A stretch of DNA of 15,000 nucleotides. It comes from Trachelipus rathkii (taxonomy: Eukaryota > Arthropoda > Malacostraca > Isopoda > Trachelipodidae). Location of the stretch: contig JABUQX010088130.1 of assembly GCA_015478945.1 (NCBI GenBank), forward strand, positions 60,001 to 75,000. Direction: 5' to 3'. Both the position numbers and the translations under genes were made by a program. The notes beneath the pieces are model-generated. The model searched no databases, was not told the DNA's origin, and saw only the letters and a list, made by a program, of their open reading frames with translations. Positions 9,713 through 15,000 of this stretch are shown piece by piece; the stretch's first letter is position 1; each line of letters opens with the position of its first letter.

Positions 9713-10395
9713 CCATTTATTTTCATCAAATCTGTTTCATTATTGAACTTTTCTGTTTTAAACCAACTACGTCCATTTTATTATTCATAAAATATTCTAA
9801 AACATTTCTTAAGGTCTCTTAAAACTTCTATAATAAATCAATCATTATCCTTGAACAAAGAATTTATTATTAACTTTTAATACTTTTTGTTTATAAATTT
9901 TATAACTACCAAGTTTTAAAATAACTTTTTACTAAAAATTTATGAAACTGTAGTTTAAAATCAGTCTACTTTTATATCAATAAATAGCGATAATGATCAC
10001 AAAATGAGTTAAGCAAAAAACTATCAATGCACACCCCTCTACACCAAGCTATGCCGCGTTTTGTTCTAATTGACTTACTGCTTACATCATCTTTAGTCAT
10101 GTAATAAGTAAAAAATAAACAAAAATAAGTTCTTCTCTTGCTAACATAACATGTATTTAATTAAACATTCTAAGTTTTTATTTAAAAAATAAATTATTCA
10201 CTTACATTTATATTATTCGCTCAATGTTAAAATTAAAAATATTTCATAATGGTTTTAAATTTCGTGTTTGGTTTTTTACGTGTATCATTATTGAAACTTT
10301 TGTATTTGACAATCTCACGAGAAAACACCCACAACCCGCACTCCTTACGATAACGAATACTGACCTCATTCTCTGTAAATGTTTGAAATACTACT
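9713..10395. other. Left arm, AT-rich non-coding segment
   Basis: Matches about 12970-13590 of the right arm in inverse. Well-conserved anchors are ATAATAAATCAATCATTATC, GAACAAAGAATTTATTATTA, CTCTACACCAAGCTATGCC and ACATCATCTTTAGTCATGTA. The reading frame starting at 10224 is not supported: it has no counterpart frame in the right arm and no recognisable domain. Confidence 0.7.
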
Positions 10396-10605
10396 TTATT
10401 GCCCTAAATTTAGGCATAATTCCTTTTTGTAATCCCGGGGCGATTTAGGCCTAATTCCAGGTCAAAAATATATATTTCAAACTGACCTTTTTCTGTAAAA
10501 TGTGGTGCAATAACTACGTTAGGCTAAATTTAGGCCTAAATTTAGGATAAGCCTTTTTGTATCCGGGCTAGATTTTAAGCCTAATTCCAGGTCAAAATAT
10601 AATTC
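10396..10605. repeat. Tandem pair of ~120-bp units, left arm
   Basis: Two units, each with CTGACCT, TTCTGTAAA, GCCTAAATTTAGG, TCCTTTTTGTAATCC or similar, and ending CTAATTCCAGGTCAAAA (ends near 10476 and 10594). The right arm holds the same pair in inverse at about 12725-12965, so the tandem duplication is part of the ancestral arm. TAAATTTAGGCCTAAATTTA makes a local palindrome. Confidence 0.8.
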
Positions 10606-10719
10606 CAGTATAGACATGAATCATTGTTATTATTATTTTTATAAATAATTATTTCAAACTGAAACATGCTGGATCGGTAAGATCCTTTAAGCAGGTAAGA
10701 TGGAAATGTTTTCCTTACT

Positions 10720-10853
10720 TGTGATTGGTCGGAAGTAATCCTATCTCTATAAATGACCTCGTATGTGATTGGTCGAGAATTATTTATCGTCTTTTGAATT
10801 TTAAAGTATGTAAAAACATGTTTTTTCATATCCTGAGCCTTAACTGTGATTGG
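10720..10853 (+). repeat. Three TGTGATTGG (inverted CCAAT) motifs
   Basis: TGTGATTGG occurs at 10720-10728, 10764-10772 and 10845-10853, all in one orientation; two are followed by TCGG or TCGA. Counterparts CCAATCACA (or the decayed CCAATACAT) lie at about 12484, 12569 and 12609 in the right arm. The core reads CCAAT on the opposite strand, a motif bound by NF-Y in animals. No gene is visible for it to serve, so promoter function is only a possibility. Confidence 0.45.
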
Positions 10854-11137
10854 ATGAAAATTAACTTTGTTCTTTAAACTTGTATTTGAGCAGGTGTGTT
10901 TTATTATCTTTTAGACCCAAACTCATTTTAAAATCATAGTCATTTTAGCTGTTAAGCGGTGCACAAGTTATCTGATTTGTATTAAAAGTGTTTTATTTTT
11001 ACTAAGTGTATATCATATTTATAATAAATACTTACATTGAGGAATAATTATTAATTTTTAATTTCACTAGAATTCTTACTAATTATTAATTTCACTAGAA
11101 TAGATAATAATTAATTCACTAGATTTATAGTAGATCA

Positions 11138-11234
11138 CGTGAAGCAAAACGCAAGAGCGCCCGCAAGCGCGACCCGGTGCGGAACAGCCGCATGAATCCG
11201 CCAGCGTAATATTACTACGCGGTCGCGAAAATAT
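11138..11234. repeat. Inner GC-rich block, left arm, with TAATATTAC stem-loop
   Basis: GC-rich end of the left arm: CACGTGAAGCAAAACGCAAG, GCGACCCGGTGCGGAACAGC and so on, closing with GCGTAATATTACTACGC and GGTCGCGAAA. The closing segment pairs GCGTA (11204-11208) with TACGC (11216-11220) and presents TAATATTAC at 11207-11215. The block is nearly identical in inverse at 12094-12195, noticeably better conserved than the AT-rich arm interior. Homology between arms stops at its inner edge. Confidence 0.85.
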
Positions 11235-12090
11235 GGGGCGTTGTATTTCAAAGTGGTAGGGCCCACATCCTAGAGGATGATATCTTTTGGACACCGTCCC
11301 ATTCAGTATGTATAATATTAGTTTGTGTACTGGATCAAGGTATATTTACGAACCTTATAACATATGTTCATGCGCATTAGTTTATTTAAAATCCTGATAT
11401 ATCTGTGTTTATTACAAACCATGTGAGATATTCTGGATGGTTACCGAATGCATACAACAGCTGATGTAGAAGAGGTTATGAACTTACATACTTCGATGTA
11501 ATTTTGAAGTATAATATGATACCAATACTGGAAGGTCATACAGCGAAATTACGGATTGTACAAGGAGGGGAAGTTTATCATGCATGTATATTTAACTGAG
11601 ATTGTAATTATGTAATAATATTTTAGAATAAACAACTTTTTCATAACTTATACATAGAGAAGATTAAAATCGTAAAGACATACCTTAAAAAGGGAGGATA
11701 TGGGATAACTTCTATACATTAACTCTACGCTCTATGTAGGTGTAGCTTTAAGGCATATAAAACTTGTTTTACATTCCTTAAAGTAATAAGATCTTAAAGG
11801 AATACCACAAAGAGGAACATGGACAGCGTCACACCCGGCCTATTTGTTCTATTTCCCTTAAGGAATTATAACTTTAGGATAAATAAAACAACCTGCTTTT
11901 CTACAAAACAAAATGTTCTTTTCAAAACTAAATGTTTTTCAAGAAACTTTACCAGTGAAATGGTATTTTCTATAATAAAATTAAAAATGTTCAAGAAAGA
12001 AATAAAATGGACGACTCATAATATAGGAAACGGAATATTTGAAAATGCAAAATGATGTAATGAAAGTTTACAACGGCTTATCATAAAGAA
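11235..12090. other. Core between the arms, largely unassigned
   Basis: About 860 bp not shared by the arms. No intact gene is supported. A short frame near 11422-11510 (DILDGYRM, then TADVEEVMNLHTSM before a stop) and an overlapping one (YNMIPILEGHTAKLRIVQGG, ending at a TGA near 11598) have protein-like composition but no recognised family. Purine-rich tracts AAGGAGGGGAAG (11560-11571) and AAAAAGGGAGGA (11687-11698) and an AATAAA near 11629 could belong to an LTR-like fragment, but no matching LTR pair is present. The longest plus-strand frame (11819-12055) is low-complexity and unsupported. This is where the active part of a long-inverted-repeat element would be expected, and it carries no transposase. 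Confidence 0.5.
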
Positions 12091-12093
12091 AAT

Positions 12094-12195
12094 ATTTTTT
12101 TTTCGCGACCGCGTAGTAATATTACGCCGGCGGTTTCATGCGGCTGTTCCGCACCGGGTCGCGCTTGCGGGCGCTCTTGCGTTTTGCTTCACGTG
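12094..12195. repeat. Inner GC-rich block, right arm, with TAATATTAC stem-loop
   Basis: Inverse counterpart of 11138-11234, beginning TTTTCGCGACCGCGTAG and containing TAATATTAC at 12117-12125 between GCGTA (12111-12115) and TACGC (12123-12127). Few differences from the left copy: GCCGGCGGTTTC here against GCTGGCGGATTC in the left copy read in reverse complement. Confidence 0.85.
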
Positions 12196-12714
12196 ATCTA
12201 CTATAAATCTAGTGAATTAATTATTATCTATTCTAGTGAAATTAATAATTATTCCTCAATGTAAGTATTTATTATAAATATGATATACACTTAGTAAAAA
12301 TAAAACACTTTTAATACAAATCAGATAAGCAGAAAAAATAAATATTTTTTTAAAAAAAACCTTTGTTGGGTGCACCGCTTAACAGCTAAAATGAATATGA
12401 TTTTAAAATGAGTTTTGGTCTAAAAGATAATAAACACACAATGCTCAATACAAGTTTTTAAAGAAACAAAGTTAAAATTTTCATCCAATCACAGGTAAGG
12501 CTCAAGATATGAAAAAACATGTTTTTTACATACCTTAAAACCAAAAAGAAGATAAAATAATTCTCGACCAATACATACGAGGTCATATAGAGATAAGGAT
12601 TCTCCCGACCAATCACAGTAAGGAAAACATTTTCCTTCCTTACATAGCACAAGACGTAAAGAGAAACTTTACACAGTCAATATTATAAAATATAATAACA
12701 TGATTCTTGTCTAT

Positions 12715-12965
12715 ACTGGATTATCTTTTGACCTGGTATTAGGGCTTAAATTCGCCCGATACAAAAAGCTTAATCCTAAATTTAGGCCTAATTTAGGATA
12801 ATCCTTGTTATTGCACAACATTTTACAGAAAAAGGTCAGTTTGAAATATATTTTGACCTGGATTTAGGCTTAAATCGCCCCGGGATACAAAAGGGATTAT
12901 CCTACAACACAGCCTAAAGTAGTTATTTAAACACATTTTACAGAGAGAGGTCAATGTTCCGTATC
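12715..12965. repeat. Tandem pair of ~120-bp units, right arm
   Basis: Inverse of 10396-10605: two units starting TTTTGACCTGG (near 12727 and 12852), with CGCCCCGGGATACAAAAG or CGCCCGATACAAAAAG, CCTAAATTTAGGCCTAAT, and TTTTACAGAAAAAGGTCA or TTTTACAGAGAGAGGTCA. Confidence 0.8.
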
Positions 12966-13589
12966 TGTAAGGAGTGCGGGTTGTTGTGTTTTCTGTGATG
13001 GATTTGTCAATTATTATTATTTAATAATAAATATAAAGAAAATCCGAATTATTTAAAAAACTTTGAAATATTTTTGTTTAACATTGAATGAATAATATAA
13101 ATGTAAGTGAATAATTGTTATTTTTAAATAAAAACTTAGAATGATTTTAATAAAATACATGTGTTATGTTAGCAGAGAAGAACTTATTTTGTTATTTTAT
13201 ACTTATTACATGACTAAAGATGATGTAAAGCAGTATCAATAAACAAAACGTGGCATAGCTTGGTGTAGAGGGGGTCTAGGGGCTTGCCTTACTGATTTAC
13301 TGATTTCATGCTTTAAGGTACGTAAAAATATATGTTCTTATTTGCATTTGATAAAATATTTTAGTAAAAGTTATTTTGAAACTTGTTCCGTATAAAAATT
13401 CTGAAGGAAAAGTCTTACCAGTTAATAATAAATTCTTTGTTCAAAAGATAATGATTGATTTATTATAGTAGTTTTAAGAAACTTTGAAATAATTTTAGTT
13501 ATATTTGGATGAGTAATATAAATGTACGTGTTTAATTAAACGAACATAAAATTTTTATAAATTAATCGTTATGTGTGTAAGTGAGTGGG

Positions 13590-13655
13590 CGTGTGTGGTG
13601 TGTGTGTGGTGGTGTGTGTGTGTTGTGTGTGTGTGTGCGTGTGTGTATGTGTGTT
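13590..13655. repeat. (GT)n array, right arm
   Basis: GT dinucleotide run with GG, TT, C and A interruptions, the inverse counterpart of the CA array at 9638-9712. Confidence 0.92.
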
Positions 13656-13805
13656 CTAAATAATAACAATAGGCATGAAGTAAATAACACTAAGTATAAT
13701 AATAATTTATAATACTTTACATATTAAAATGATATTAGAAGTAAAGTACAATAAGAGTACAATAAATAAAAAGTATTAAAAAACAAAATAAAAAACATAA
13801 AGTGT

Positions 13806-14520
13806 TAATAATATATGAGTTAAAGCAGTAAAACATATGAGTTAAAACAGTAAAACATATGAGTTAAAGCAGTAAAACATGAGTTAAAGCAGTAAAACAT
13901 GAGTTAAAGCAGTAAAAGCAGTAAAACAAAAGCATACTAAGCCCTTTGTTGGCTAGGTCACACCTCTATTGATTGACTGATTTACTGCTTTAAGGTATGT
14001 TAAAATGCAAATTTTTTAAGTAGTGAAAGCAGTAAAAATATGAGTTACAGCAGTAAAACATGAGTTAAAGCAGTAAAACATATGAGTTAAAGCAGTAAAA
14101 CATGAGTTAAAACCGTAAAGCAGTAAAACAAAAGCAATACTAACGCCTTGTTGCCTATGTACACTCTTAATTGATTTACTGATTTAGCTGCTTTAAGGTA
14201 TGTAATTTTAATAAATATGTGAGTTAAAGCAGTAAAACATATGAGTTAAAGCAGTAAAACATGAGTTAAAGCAGTAAAGCAGTAAAACAAAAGCATAATA
14301 ACCCCTTGTTGCTATGTAACACCTCTATTGATTTACTGATTTACTGCTTTAAGGTATGTAATTTTAATAAATATGTGAGTTAAAGCGTAAAAAAATGAGT
14401 TAAAGGGCAGTAAACAGTAAAACAAAAGCATACAAATCCCTTAGGTGTTAGGTAACAGCTCCCTTATTGATTTACTGATTTACTGCTTTAAGGTATGTAA
14501 TGTTAATGTTTTTAATAAAA
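13806..14520. repeat. Tandem units with CATGAGTTAAAGCAGTAAAA, right arm
   Basis: Inverse form of the left-arm array: runs of the 20-bp unit CATGAGTTAAAGCAGTAAAA alternating with ~90-bp blocks (AAAGCATACTAA, CCCTTTGTTG, ACACCTCTATTG, ATTTACTGATTTACTGCTTT, AAGGTATGTAA). Four full ~90-bp blocks begin near 13929, 14129, 14287 and 14423, spaced about 200, 158 and 136 bp; a diverged fifth relative lies near 13275-13320. The left arm has three, so the array has changed copy number between arms. Confidence 0.85.
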
Positions 14521-14753
14521 TTTCGTACAATTGTAGTAAAATAAAATGTTTATATATCAGACACTCTGGTTTTTTTCTTCTTACATACAATTTTTAAAAA
14601 TTTATAAATTAAAAAGTATTAAGTAAAATATAAAAGATGTCTGTAATGAGTTACAGTTTTAAGATTGCCGAAAATGTTTTGGTTAATAAGAAGTGTTTAC
14701 GTTATGAAGATATAAAATGATACTGACTCGTAGTAAGCATATATATTTTTCAT

Positions 14754-14935
14754 TCGCGCGGGAATATTGCGCCTGCGGGCGCACGCGGCGGCGGTTACGC
14801 GGTAATATTGCACCTGCGGGCGCACGCGGCGGCGGTTACGCGGAAATTTTGCGCCTGCGGGCGCACGCGGCGGGCGGGAACGCGGCGGGGTGTCCCTGGG
14901 GGTGCGCTGAAGGCGCATGCTGCGCCCTGGTTATC
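14754..14935 (+). repeat. Outer GC-rich block, right arm (~41-bp units)
   Basis: Three tandem units starting at about 14769, 14811 and 14852: GCGCCTGCGGGCGCACGCGG followed by CGGCGGTTACGCGGNAATNTT, the last degenerating into GGGCGGGAACGCGGCGGGGT. It then leads into GTCCCTGGGGGTGCGC, and GCGCATGCTGCGCCCTGG. The inter-unit segment CGCGGTAATATTGC resembles the inner-end motif CGTAGTAATATTACGC. Frames through this block are composition artefacts. Confidence 0.88.
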
Positions 14936-15000
14936 AGCTTATGACCTAGGGGAAGACATCAATATTAGCTCTGATCTATGATGTAGGGTAGAGAAGGCTA

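Larger units (their letters stand above)
12091..15000. repeat. Right arm of giant inverted repeat
   Basis: Mirror image of 6001-11234 without the piggyBac element, in inverse order: inner GC-rich block (12094-12195), CCAATCACA segments, tandem CAGGTCAAAA pair, TTGGTGTAGAG, (GT)n array, 20-bp minisatellite runs, outer GC-rich block and the TAAGCTGATAACC-type edge. The match continues to the last bases of the window, so the outer boundary is not seen. A 30-40 bp A/T-rich stretch near 12330-12370 is extra relative to the left arm. No gene was found in it. Confidence 0.9.

Noticed and set aside
10224..10448. Open frame of 74 codons on the plus strand in the left arm
   Set aside because: No recognisable domain, AT-driven composition, and the corresponding right-arm sequence does not preserve it.
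11560..11698. Solo LTR with polypurine tract in the core
   Set aside because: Purine tracts and an AATAAA are present, but no TG...CA boundaries, target duplication or second LTR could be identified.
11735..11815. Possible mitochondrial-tRNA-like stretch (GTGTAGCTTTAAGGCATATA)
   Set aside because: No complete cloverleaf could be drawn; the resemblance is limited to a short A/T-rich run.
11819..12055. 78-codon frame near the centre of the inverted repeat
   Set aside because: Low-complexity Lys/Phe/Asn-rich translation with no family features; kept only as a note in the core entry.

Overview
Eukaryotic, intergenic, repeat-dominated DNA; no intact host gene, tRNA, rRNA or CRISPR was found. The best guess at the source is an arthropod, most likely a decapod crustacean. 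That rests on a fossil non-LTR reverse transcriptase with the RWFxxVERM / GRPxKxW tail familiar from decapod genomes, on very long (TA)n and (CA)n arrays, and on a Penelope-like plus piggyBac repertoire. It is an inference from remembered family character, not a database hit.

Layout. 1-2652: AT-rich DNA holding two copies of a 110-bp module (379-488, 2363-2472) and a decayed, 5'-truncated RTE-like non-LTR element on the minus strand (coding remains 898-1881), separated by (TA)n blocks. 2653-4301: a Penelope-like element (PLE) fold-back made of two 3'-terminal fragments head to head (minus 2880-3240, plus 3232-3531), with a degenerate hammerhead-ribozyme-like motif after the plus-strand stop codon (3605-3641), then a large (TA)n block. 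4302-6000: a minisatellite island with a TGACCTTGA array, a 265-bp duplication carrying two hairpins that differ only by compensatory base pairs, CA repeats, an 11-bp GAGTGCCAA array and a TGATGCCTCAAC array.

6001-15000: a giant imperfect inverted repeat. The left arm is 6001-11234 and the right arm is 12091 to the window end. Each is about 2.85-2.9 kb once an inserted piggyBac element (7005-9380, TTAA on both sides) is removed from the left arm. They enclose a mostly non-repetitive core of about 860 bp. Both arms carry GC-rich blocks at their outer and inner ends in otherwise AT-rich DNA, a TTTTACTGCTTTAACTCATG minisatellite, a CA/GT array and a duplicated ~120-bp segment, in mirror order. 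The inner GC blocks carry the nonanucleotide TAATATTAC in a short stem-loop. The piggyBac copy has perfect 13-bp terminal repeats but a dead transposase lacking the central catalytic region. The right arm still shows the likely empty TTAA target.

The elements do not form a pathway; they form a layered insertion history. The most interesting objects are the giant inverted repeat with replication-origin-like hairpins, the compensatory hairpin pair, and the PLE fold-back with its ribozyme-like tail.
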